NCBI GenBank assembly: GCA_021234155.1
Contig: JAJEKV010000050.1
Coordinates: 9,928,495-9,992,494, forward strand
Direction: 5' to 3'
DNA: 64,000 nucleotides
Source: Isoetes taiwanensis
Taxonomy: Eukaryota; Streptophyta; Lycopodiopsida; Isoetales; Isoetaceae
Positions 47,460 to 58,899 of this stretch are shown here, piece after piece (positions within the stretch are counted from its first letter, which is position 1; every line of letters starts with the position of its first letter). The notes under the pieces were generated by a model. The model made no database searches. It was not told where the DNA came from and saw nothing but the letters and a program-made list of their open reading frames with translations. Both the position numbers and the translations under genes were made by a program.

Positions 47460-50400
47460 TATCTTGGGATATCCACGCTTGCTGCTGACTTTCCACATGA
47501 GATGCCCATTGATTCCTTAGTTCGTATGTTTGCTCTCGACCTTTACATATTAGGTTAGATTATACTGCTAATACTTAGCGACATTTTCTTTTGGCGTAGA
47601 AGAAGAAGATAAGATCTTTCCGTGACCCCTTCTGGCTGGCCATTTCCGGCCTGATTACAAAATTTAGACAGCGTAGTGTGATTGCGCATTTACTGTCGAT
47701 TCTGCATTGTCCGTCGGCCTTCTTCCGCCGATTCTGCGCCCATTAATGCGGATCAAAAAGATACATATCCCGCCCTGAGGTGGATACTCCGGACATTAAT
47801 AAATGATTCATGTGGTGTATCTACATGTTCGGTGGTGACGGTCATGTTTCGCGAGGTGCTGATGCATTTAAATATATCTACCTCTATTCGAATTCAACTC
47901 AGAGGGATGATCCTTTCCACAGTTTAATGTTGATCAATGCACTTTTGTAACCGGCGCCGTCGCTTTCACGGGTCAGGCCCACCGGATGTCGAACGCCGCA
48001 ATTTGCGTCATCTTCACGTGAGCACGTCGTCACCACTCCCCATCGGATCACGATGTGGATGGTGGAAATTGTCTTCTTTCTTAGGCGAGGAAGCCTCTTG
48101 CCCTCGATGTGATTTTTAGCAGTTGCTTTTTCGGTGAGATTTTGCTGGATACTCATGATTGAATGCTCAAGTCGGACTATGTGATCCTTGGCACACCACC
48201 AAGAATCTTTTCTTCTTAAATGTAATGTTTAAAATTGAAATGCGCATTTAAGGAGGTCGTTCGAAAGATTCCTTACGAGAATTTACAAACTCTAAAATGC
48301 CCTTAAAAGTAACGATGATTATCTTAGGTCCAAAATATTTACAAAGTGCTCATGAAAACAACCATTTTGGGAGCGCACCGTTCACGAACGAAACAAAATA
48401 AAAATATTCCATTTGGGGAACTGGTGTGAAGAAATTATTCACTTTGCACCTTGTCCTGGCGATTTGTGTTGGCTTTTACATGAATTTTATTTTTACAATA
48501 GTTGGCTTTCGCTCATAGTTGACCTACAAGCTTATCTAATGTCTCTAACCATTGAATCATTTGTTCCAACCATTAAATCATATGTTGGAAAAAAAAAACA
48601 ATTCTAAATGCGTTACAATAGTAAAACCATGTATTATAATAACCTTCATTAATTAAAGTCATGAAAACATTTGATAGGTAACAAATGCATTCTTGGGATT
48701 GCATGTAAGCCCGATATGTCTTATGAAAAGAACCTTTAGTGCATTAAGGATATTCCATATCTTTACTTATTCTGAAGAGCTAATATTTAAAATAGGTATG
48801 AAATGTACCTTTAACTATTGACTAAAATTTATAAGCCAGTTACAACCGAGTTCATATGTATGTTCATTTGCTCATCACCGGTCTTTTTCTTTCGATGTAT
48901 GTTCAGGGGCACATTTAATTTTTGCTAACCACAAAATTAATAATTCATTACAGGGCTTGGTATTACTGATGCTATTATGGGATGAAATATTGAACTTGAG
49001 ATAATGTGTTGCCTTCTACTTGAATTTCATTTTCTTGTTGAAACTACTGGAAAATGATTTTCTACGCAAAAAGCGACGCGCGCATGAATCGAAGGCCGGA
49101 CATGTTACGGACCCCTGTCTGGCTGTTGCTTGTGATCTACTAGACATGAATTACGATTTTTAAAATAGACCATAATCATGGATTATGGCTCTTAAATAGA
49201 CATGATTCTGAGATCTTAAAAAAGGCTAATTCATCTTTGCATCTTATTTCCATAATCAAGGTCCTTAGAAATGAGAAGCTGGACTGTCATCTCGAATACC
49301 AAACACTTTATACATCACTTTTATTCATGCTAAAATGAGAAGAGCCAAAACATTATCGCAATTAGCCAGCAGACAATAGATCCCATACGGAAAAGGATGC
49401 CATATTAATTATTAACGGTGTCATCTTTAGCAAAGAAGAAGTACGCAAGGATCAACATCATAACCTTCTTAGCTGAATAAGCTAGGCTTACCCACGATTG
49501 TCAGGGGAGTCTGGTATACATAGTAGTTTGGACTGCACTATTTCCAACTGAATGCGTGAATGCATTGAAAAATTGTTGCGAATGCGTAAGACAAAACAAC
49601 AAATACCAAGTGATTTGATGTGGATAAATCCGTAAAATTGTGTTAGCCAATTTAACCATGCATCTAATCCGTCCAATAAGCTTTATATTTCTTGAAACTC
49701 AACAAGTATTTGTCCAATAGCGGTACAAAACCAACGAGAAATGATTCCAGCGGTGTAAAAAACAAAGCCCGAGCGTGTATCATCTAAAGCACAAGGTACT
49801 TTTACTGATTTGGAAACTCTCGGCTGGAACTTGAAAAATTTACATTTTGGAGGTATTCGTGTATACCAAGTGGGATATCGATGTGATTTATGACACGGGT
49901 ATTATGTAGCGCACAAGTGGGACCATCTGGCGTGAAGCATTCAAAAACCATCAAAAGCTATTGACATATGCCTTTATAGTTAGGGCCATTCCTTAAAAGC
50001 ATACAGATTGACTTGGACAAATGGATTGACACCAGGTAAACACGGTCCCAGCCTTTGAATTTGACACGCAAGGATTCAAAACGTGTGATTTGACACGGAA
50101 GGTTTGACCTGGAATTCGACACAAATAATGAAAACATGTGTGAAAGCCATTGACTTAGATCAAAACCCGATACGACATGTAAAAGAACACATTTTGCATT
50201 AGACACGGCGAAAACCATTAAGCCTATGAAAACTCATTCGACGCGTGAAAAACTAGACAAAGTGGCGAATAGCAAAATTAAAGCTAAAAAAAATCACTAG
50301 AAACAAACTGTTGCATCGGTAAAAGAAACTCTTACCCGCAACCTACCAACACCCGGATCGTTAGATAATTGCAACCTAATTTTTTCTCACACCAAGTTTT

Positions 50401-50680
50401 CCTAACTCAGGTGCTCTATCTGGTCAAAAGAAACATCTGCCATGTTTTTGGCAATCATGTTATATATCAATCATGTTATATCCATGGATTGTCAAGTATA
50501 ACCATAATAAAGTTCGGATACTAGAATTTTCAGATCCATGATGGTTTCTTGTTTTGAACAAAAGCATAAAAAACCAAAATTTCCTCCACGTGGGCGTTTA
50601 CAATGTATGAAATTTACTATACTTGAAATGTTTTCATGAGAATGCATTACTATAAAATGTACAAAAGTGACTTCTTTAGC
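47460..50680. other. Long intergenic stretch, nothing recognised
   Basis: Mixed composition without recognisable genes. Open frames (for example 47682-47927 plus) have no known domain. Confidence 0.45.
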
Positions 50681-50688
50681 AAAATTTT

Positions 50689-50925
50689 GGTATAAATTTA
50701 TCTGCTCCCGAACATTTTCATGTGGGAAGATTGTATCGCTTTATACCGGCGAAACTCCTTGGCGGTATAAATTTATACCACTTTCGAGTTCACTAGCGAT
50801 TATAAATTTATACCGCTTGAGCTCATGGCCGGTATAAATTTATACCACGACCCGAGCTCCGCGTTATAAATTTATCTTGGATTTGGATTCAATGCCTCCC
50901 GAGCTTCCCTTTGAATAAATTTATC
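50689..50925. repeat. Array of 16-bp palindromes GGTATAAATTTATACC
   Basis: The perfect palindrome occurs at 50764-50779 and 50831-50846. Part or diverged copies are at 50689-50701, 50798-50814, 50862-50876 and 50912-50925, and a half-copy (TTTATACCGGCG) at about 50740. Spacing in the regular part is 31-34 bp. Spacers share a (C)GAGCTC/GAGTTC word, so the whole 33-bp unit, not just the palindrome, is repeated. Confidence 0.93.
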
Positions 50926-50929
50926 TGGT

Positions 50930-52135
50930 TTGGAAAAAATGGAAACCTAGAACAAGTTGCATGGGTTGGGTGAGCCACGAATAACTCACGGATGGTCACA
51001 CAATAACAGCCATCGTAAAAAGGGTGTAACTTTGTTTAAAATGTCCAAATCTACTGCATTTTGGCCTGATGTATTTAAAAATTTGTAGTGATTTCAAAAC
51101 TTCTGAATCTGCAGGGCTCTTTTTATTAGGCTCTAGTGCATAATGTTTTTTCAATGTCTATTTTTTAGTTTAGAAAATGCTACAATTTTCATACCAAACT
51201 AGGGGCTAAAAGGGGTATCAAACAAGACTTTGCATGGAAGCTAAGTTCAATTTAACCCTCAAAATAGTACCTAAAATATTCAAATTGTCACCTTTATGAC
51301 AAATTTACCTCGAGGACCTTTTTAGGGAATTCGGAATCTTTTTAAGATTCCTTTTTAAAGTGTTTGGGTGAAATAAGTGCGTTTCATTTTAAACTTTTGT
51401 TCTTAGGAATATTTAATTTTTTGATGACCGTCCAATGGGCTTCTCGGTTACCCTTTAAGCTCCATCACTCTCTAGAAATCTCCCATATGTTGACCTCAAC
51501 CATTTGTGTCACCAGACCTTTGGTTGGTTCCGATAATGCGTATAAAGGGCCTTTGATGGAATTTTTGTTTTGTGATCGGTATCCCTTTGTCTAGCGTATT
51601 AAATCCATCTATAATATCTCCCCGTTTGGTCAGTCAGTCTCGAGAACTTTCGCCAAGAAGCCCAGGACCCGATACGGCGACGCTGAATGTAGACCGATTG
51701 ATGCTTGCATGCGTGAGGGATTTGTAGTTCAAAGATTAGCACATCCTTGGAAATGACTTATCGGCATGTCTTCTGCGATAAGATCGATCTGCGTTGGCAA
51801 CCTCGGTGCTCCGTTCATGTCAGTACTATACAGAGCGATACGTGTCCTGGGTCGGACTCCGATAAGTACAAACCTGAATCCCTTGGAATTGATTTGTGCT
51901 AGAGCAGTGGATGGGTCTACCTCCATGCACCGCATGAAAACTTACAGGCTACGAGTCACTAATAAGGACGACTTCAATACCATTGAACTGAATGCTTTCG
52001 ACTCTGCTTCTATGTATTGCTGTGAGAAATGCACATTATAGCGGAGGGCGGAGTTCAATTTGCGATGCGGTTTGTTTAGTTACGTGGTCTTTTGCATAAC
52101 ATCATTCATTAATCCCATTGGTGTGTATGCAAGCA
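50930..52135. other. Intergenic stretch, nothing recognised
   Basis: Open frames at 51364-51594 and 51766-52041 (plus) have no recognisable domain. Confidence 0.45.
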
Positions 52136-52139
52136 TTAA

Positions 52140-52720
52140 AACAAGGTGAGGATGCCCCCATAGGAGGTTTGAAAAGCAAGTAAGAGGCAAAAGGGGTGCC
52201 AAGTGGGCCCTTAATTTGCGGAGAGGAGGTTTGGAATGCGATAAGAGGCAAAGGGTGACAAGTGGAAGCCCAGCCCAATTGCTACACAGAGGAAGGTTTG
52301 GAAAGCATGGAAAGAGGCAAGAGGACATCAAATTGGGCATGCTTAATTTGCCCTAGGGAGGTTTGAAAGCCACGGAGAAGAGAGGCATGAGCAGCATCAA
52401 ATTGAGCGCCGCTAATTGCCAGAGGAGTTCGGAAAACGTAAGAGGCAAAGGGTGACAAATTGGCTCATGATTTACCCACCTGAAGGAGGTTTGGAAACGC
52501 GAGGCAAAGGACGCTATCGTGAAGCGGCGCTGGTACCTAGAAGGTTTGAAAGCGGAAAGGGGCAAGACGTATCAAATTACGCTGAGAAAGAGGAGGTTTG
52601 AAAGGCGGAAGAGCCAGAAGGATGCCAAATTGGGCTGCCGTTACCTGAGGTTGGAAACGGAAAAGCGAGGATGACTAATTGGGGTGGCGGCGTTTGAAAG
52701 CCTGATGCTATCGTCGGGGC
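52140..52720. repeat. Degenerate tandem array B (period 55-70 bp, about 9 units)
   Basis: Units begin GGAGGTTTGGAAAG and continue GG-AAGAGGCAAAGGGTGACAAATTGGGC, then TTAATTTGCCC. Starts are near 52161, 52225, 52290, 52357, 52429, 52485, 52540, 52592 and 52650. Almost every unit has its own 1-5 bp deletions. The AAATTGGGC ... AATTTGCC core links it to arrays A and C. Confidence 0.85.
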
Positions 52721-52817
52721 GTTATCTGTCGTCACTTCGCTCGCTCGGCCAGGCGTATATGAGGATATGGTCGAAACAACGCCCTGAGGGCAACTGGCTA
52801 GGAGTGTTCATATATTA

Positions 52818-52843
52818 TTAATGTGCACATGTGCACATTAATG
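52818..52843. repeat. Perfect 26-bp palindrome
   Basis: ATTAATGTGCACA and its exact reverse complement TGTGCACATTAAT adjoin with no loop. GTGTT and AACAC flank it at nearly symmetric distance, extending the stem imperfectly. Confidence 0.97.
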
Positions 52844-52849
52844 AAACAC

Positions 52850-55800
52850 CTGCTTCCATGGCATATTTGCCACTATTGTTAAGGCAAGTGGGGGCTTTCC
52901 AATTATCCCACAGCAAATTGGGTAGTGGAAACCTAGCTAGACCCCATGTCTATTTGGGGTGCGGAAGGCACACAACTTGCCGTTTTTAGATCATAGGGTT
53001 TTGGGCTTCGGTTTGGCTGCCCTAGGTGAAGGCATCTGACGGCATGGCCGAGGTGCACCATCGGTTCCCCTGAATTATTTCGGCTGTGAGGATGGTTGAG
53101 CTTCGGTGGGAGGAACCACTCAGGATCCGAGGTGTTTGAGATTCAATTTGGCGGCTTAAGCGGTCTTCTGGTGGCAAGATGGAGTAGGTTTTGAACTATT
53201 AAATTTGTACATATATCTAGATCTTAGATCTCGGACAACAACTAAAGAACCTAACTACATGATTAGATCTAGTTCTTTGGATTACTGCTGATGTATTTGG
53301 ATGATGTCTCTGTGAGGAACTCCTTGTGGGAGGGGGTAGAGGCCCTAAAGCTTGGTTGATGCTCCCTGAGTAGCCTCTCTGCCCTGCCTTGTAGATCTGA
53401 CACATTACAGAGCCCCACAGTTTGAGTGGAGGGCAGGGCAGCTTATAAGAGCTCGTCGTTGACGCTCTTGACGTCCCTATGGTGTGTTAGTACTGCAGGG
53501 GATCATTGTGACTAGGTCTAATGGCTTTTGCGTGTGGGCAAGGCATGGGCCAAGCACTCGTGAGTGGTGAGGCTCAGGCCTTCCATTGAGTTCAAGTGAA
53601 TACGAGGCGGTGGCCCTCCCCTGGTCACCTTGAGTCCGACATGTGGCAGATGCGGAGGGAGGGAGATGCCTACCCCATGAACTGGGGAGATGCAGCAGGA
53701 TATAGCCCCTGGCTATGCATCCGTGAGACTCTGGTCGAGTCCCAACACTTTTGACCTGCCACTGCAGGAGGTATTTACGGGGAGGCGGATGGGTGGGACC
53801 GGCCCTGTGCCATGTTCTTATGCGGTAAATCCATTGCCGGCGGTGCGTGCGCAATGAACTTTCACGGAGACAAGCCATCCCGGTCACCGCGAGTGCGAGC
53901 GGGTAGGATTCCCCATGTGATGTCGCGACCCACTGTCTATGCCGGATGTTGATATACCACCCTCGAGGGTGGATGGAGGATTTTGTTGAATAGCGACATG
54001 TATGTTCTAAACTTCATATGCATTGACCACGAGGAGCGGGGTGACAACACCAACTTCTACCCAGGACTGGATGCGGTCTGCGATTGATATGTGGAGGCCA
54101 CAATAAACATGGAGCTTGTGGAAACTCGTTTGTATCACGAAGACGCGTTATCTCACGAGTAGAGACGTCAGTGGTATCGAGCAATGTTCTTGGAGACCAA
54201 GAGCAGAAAACTACGATAGCTGATAGAGTTACCAGCTGAAAAGTGGGAAAATTTCTCACCTTGCAGATTATATAAGCATTATGATAAGTGAATTGGAATT
54301 TAACAAGATTAAAGAATGAGCCAAATTTTTCCAAGTGAGAGGTGGTCTCACAGCTATTTAATTAATGCTTTTGTTTTGGCGAGAGCAAGCTATGAACATT
54401 GAAACCAAGAACACCAAAACATGATGAATTTGAAAGAAATAGTAATGTGGTAAGGCTAATAATTCTAGGTAGAATTAGTTAGAATAGCATGTTTTAATTG
54501 CCTAAAACCTAGAAATGTATGAGATCTCACATTTCTGGCGCTTTGGTATAAACTAAACATTAGTATTGGGCAGTATGGCTAATGAATATAAATAGGAAAG
54601 TCACAGAAATAAGCAGTACAGGATTTAGTGCCTTAGCATGTTAATGAGAGCAACAGGTTTTGACCTAAAATTCACAAACTATAAAATAGTGTAAGACCCT
54701 CATTTTTAAGTCAGCCTAGAAATCCATGCTAACCGGCGATCTTCGGCAGCTTTTATCCGATTGGCGTCCAGGTAAAGCATGGCCCGAACAAGCAGTGAGG
54801 CAGAACGTCGCTGAGGCGAAGCCTTGGCGCCGAAGAATCATTAGGAAGTGCCATTGAAGGCTGCGAAGTGCGTTCCCTTGCTTGGACCGAACAGGCCTTC
54901 CGTCGATTGATGTCTTCAACCCGGCCGGTGGGCGAGGGCGAGGCCACATCACAAACTCCATGGGCCGAGAGCGAAGGAGGTGAAATAAGCGGGAGAATCC
55001 GGCCGGGAACAGACCATTGAGCCGCACCTGAAGATCGGCGGTTGGCGGTGTGGAGTGCGGGCAGTGCCGGACAAAGGTTCATCAGAAAAGTCTGGCGCGT
55101 GAGAAAGAGGAAGTCTAAAGGAAAAAGGAAGGAAAGAAAGAGGAACAAAAAGCGTGAGAAAGAAAAAGAAAGAAGTTGATGGAAGCATAAGAGAACAAAA
55201 TTTTGCCATGAAGAGGCCAGACAAATATCATCAAGGAAGCGGCAACGGCGAACTAAGCCAAACGACTCTGCGAGGAGGGACCCATTATCTGCGGTGGGAA
55301 ATACTGAAAGCACCGAGCGTGGAAACGGAAGCACGTATTGCGGCAGCAACCTGGCAGCCGGGATATTAAAGTCTGAACAGGTACCGGCATGGGATAGAAA
55401 AACCGAACTGCAAAACCACAAGCAGGTGAAAGATCGAGAAATGAGGGAGCGAGGCCTACATGTAATATGAAGAAATGGAGGCCACATGTATTATGAAAGA
55501 AAACAGGGTTGAGGGTCATGAGGAGGCGACCATGACATCAAACCTTAACCATACCAGAAGCCAAGGTTCCCAACCACCATAAAGAAAGTGATGAGAAAGG
55601 AGATTGGAAGCTGAGGAGGTGAGGCACTTTCCAGGCGCAGCTAAGTTCTCTAATCACAGGTGCCCCATAACACCAGGTTGGGGCCATCGTGAAGTCTGAA
55701 CTGAAACAGACTTTAGAGTCCTGCAGGCCGGTATTGCTGGCAATGAAGTGACTGAGGCAAGATGAGTACAACATTTTGAAGATTCAACGACGCATATCAC

Positions 55801-56690
55801 AAGCGAGCATAATGCGAAAAAGACGTAAGTCTTGCGACCCGCATTAAGGGAAGCATGCAAAGCTTTGTTGTAAATAATTAAAATTTTGTAATAATAAGAA
55901 ACGGGCTGTGTACCTTGATGACGCAGGTGAGTAGTGGGGATAATAGTTTCCTGTTTGGTGAAATAGGACATTTGGAGCGAGAACATGATGTCTGCGGCGC
56001 TGGCATACCGTCATAAAACAAAAAGTTAAGTTGTGGTATAGTACATGAGAGACCAGCTACTGGTAAAGCAGCTCATCGATAAATAAGAGGGAATTGATTC
56101 GCCTTCTTGAGTGACATTACCACCGCCCACCGTTAGTTTTACCGGTTGGACATCTTTGATTGAAATGGAGGCCCGTGTCCTCGGCAACGCGCAATTACGC
56201 CAAACAAAAGTTAGTTTGAAGCGGCACAGCCGGAGACCTCTATCTAGTCTTCACCGGGACTTTGTCAAGGTCACCTTCAACCCTCATAGCATCTTTGGGT
56301 AACTAACGCACCGGCATCCTGCCATAATTATGAAACTCCTATTTTTGACCTCGATAAGTTAAATTACCCAATCCATTTCAAGTCATCAAAATTAGGGTTT
56401 CCCCTTGCCTACTCATCAGCAGATCACTTCTGGATAGCACCCTACCGTACTTCATCCTTCTAAGCCAGATTTCCCAACTCCACAGTAACAACAACCCGTT
56501 TATTGCCTATTACGCAATTAATCAATAGCAACTTCCTGAATTCGAGAGATGAATACGGCGCCGGCGCTCATCTTTAGCCCGAGGCCGGCGTCGACCAAAT
56601 CTTCAGTTGCCGGAAGGGTAGGCGTCCGGCCAACTTGCGACTGGAAACATAGCGTAGAGTCTTGGCCGGGGTTCCAAACTGGTGCGAACC
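52850..56690. other. Long intergenic stretch, nothing recognised
   Basis: Includes the longest open frame apart from the kinase (55487-54753, minus, 244 codons), which crosses a purine-rich plus-strand tract (55080-55200) and is F/L/S-rich for that reason. No domain is visible. GC-rich patches occur at 53550-53900 and 56550-56700. Confidence 0.45.
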
Positions 56691-56698
56691 GGCGCTAA

Positions 56699-57147
56699 TT
56701 AGCCCTTATTGTGGGATATTTGTTTTGCAAACGGTCCCACCGCGGGCAACATTAAACCGTCGAACATGCGCTTAAATACCTCACGGCAAAGCGCCTTTTG
56801 AATAATGGTCCTAGCGTCAGCGGGACCAGTAACCAGCAGCGCCACGGCGAGCTGCACCAGGTGTGGAGAGCATTGTGGGGAAACCTCATTCCCCATGGAG
56901 GGGCGTGGTCCATTGGCAGGTAGCGATGAGAACATAGCGGCTCCTCTGCAGTATGAGCAGGGAGGCGAGGAAGGGAGGAAGGGAAACCGGTTGACGAGGA
57001 GAATGGGGAGGAGAGCGATGTGAGGCTGGAGCCACGGCCGAGAGGAAGCGGCTGACAACTGAGCGAGGAGTGGCAGGAGCAGAGAAGCGGCCAGGGCTCG
57101 GTGCGCCACCACCGGGTTAGGCATGCAGCTGGCTTATTATATAGTCC
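56699..57147 (-). promoter_or_regulatory. TATA word with C/T-rich leader and open frames, minus strand
   Basis: Reading leftward from 57147, GGACTATATAATAAGCC forms a good plant TATA box (57131-57147), followed by a C/T-rich, ATG-poor stretch and two overlapping 141-codon frames. The nearest ATG (57124) is only about 15 bp from the TATA and so would precede transcription start; the next in-frame ATG is near 56932. The frame ends in KRMFDGLMLPAVGPFAKQI, which I do not recognise. It could be an LTR promoter with leader or a real short gene. Confidence 0.3.
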
Positions 57148-57184
57148 GAAGGTGAGAGTTTGCACTCTAAGCGGCACAAAACCT

Positions 57185-58365
57185 CTAGGAGTGCAGAAGG
57201 AGTACCGACCTGAAGAGTTACTGCCTGTAACTCAGAAGAGCGGACTTGGACGACTTCATGAGTAGAGGAAATCTGTCTTCACTAGAATGAGGGAAGCAAA
57301 CACTTACCGGGAGGTTTTGCCTGGGCATTATCGACCAATTTACCCGGTCCTTGAGTGACTTATCACGCACTAATACAATAAACTAAAGCTGGTCCTTGAG
57401 ACCTTTTCCTCCCTTCGAGGTCAGGTGTTCCACATCATAATGTCTTGGATGCTGAAACAACTGCCTAAGTCGGGAAAAACCTGAAGCGCCAATCACTTTG
57501 AAAGCCAGGCAGCCCTTGTGTGAAAAAGAAGACTAGCCAGGAGTGTTGTGGGAAGCGAATAATTCATAGCCCGAAAAGGAATGGAAGGCGGTGAAGTTGC
57601 GGAGTGAATGACAAGTGGCAGCCATGCAAATGGGTGGGGCGCTAAACATAGTGCCCTTTCTTCAGTATAGACCATAAGGAATAAGCGATAAAATGGGCTT
57701 TTGCGTCGTGTGCCCCATACATTCAATGCGGTTTTAAGTGTCTCGGCCCGATGGTGGAAATTAAATTTTAAATTGCAGGGTACTCGGGGCCCCTAATTGA
57801 AATTTATATTATTACAGACTTGATCGTTTGAATTTGGTATTATATTATTACAGACGCCATTTCGGTGAAATTGAAATTAAATTGATACGAGCCCTTACTT
57901 CGATTTTAGTTTAAAATTAAGTTGTTGAGCCCGCCCACTCAAACTAGGGGAAGGCAGATTTTGAAGTACTCTCTGAGGGCGGAGGCTTAGCCATTCATTC
58001 TCTCTCTCACCTCTTGGGCTACTTGTTGGTGGGATGGCGTCTTCTAGAAGGTGATGGGACTTCGGTTTATCACGTTTATTCTTTGGGTTTGATATTGTGA
58101 TGCGGATGAGTAGAACATTGTGGTAAGAAGAATTATTTGATGTAATAAATTTTAATTGAGAGATGCATGTCGGTCCCCCCAACACTTAACAGTGTAGCCT
58201 AGATTCTGTGGGGTGGCATGGTATCACGGTTACAGCCAATTAGACACCCGGGTAGATCGTGGCCAAATTATATTTCGTTTGGGTTAGCAAATCGGTTACT
58301 GCCTATTTCATGTACCCGGGTGATGTGGGGCAGCTCACGGTGGGTGCAGTTTAACTTCTGGTAAC
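57185..58365. other. Intergenic stretch, nothing recognised
   Basis: A word GTATTATATTATTACAGACTT/GCC repeats twice (57805 and 57838, each split by one or two changes), giving a 33-bp duplication. Otherwise no features. Confidence 0.4.
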
Positions 58366-58369
58366 TACC

Positions 58370-58890
58370 ACATGGAGCAAATTAGGCGGGTGCCCAATTA
58401 CAAGCTATAGGACCACTGAGGGAGCAAAATTGAGCCAGCCCAATTTCACTTGCTAAGGAACACTACAGCGAGGCAAATTGGTGGGTGCCCAATTTCAAGC
58501 GCTAATGACCATTACCTGCATAGAACCAAGTGGGCGAGGTGCTTAATTTCAAGCTAGGACCACTCTGATGGGAGCAAATTGAGCGCCGTAATTCACACGC
58601 CAGGAGCGACTACAGCAGGGGAGCAAGTGGGCGGGTGCTGATTTCTGTGAGGACCACTACCGCGACAAATTGGTGACTTGATTTCAAGCTGTCATCAGAC
58701 CCGTTGTGAGGAAGCAAATTGGACCGGGTGCCCAATTTCACCTCCCAAGGACCACTACAGCGGGAAGCAAATTGGTGGTGCCCAATTTCACACGCTAAGG
58801 ACCACTACAACATGGGGGCAAATTGGTGCCCAATTTCACCCATAGGACCATTACAGCGAGGCAAATTGAGCCAGCCCAATTTCACAGCTA
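58370..58890. repeat. Degenerate tandem array C (period about 55-62 bp, about 9 units)
   Basis: Units read GGACCACTACAGCGGG, then GCAAATTGGGCGGGTGCCC, then AATTTCAAGCTAA (quoted in parts). The centre of each unit is itself an imperfect palindrome, AAATTGGGC ... GCCCAATTT. Units carry individual small deletions, as in arrays A and B. The open frame 58719-58997 arises from the repetition. Confidence 0.88.
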
Positions 58891-58899
58891 AGGGACCAT

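Noticed and set aside
54753-55487. 244-codon open frame on the minus strand
   Set aside because: It crosses a purine-rich plus-strand tract and is F/L/S-rich as composition predicts. Other frames are also open there, and no domain or start context supports it.
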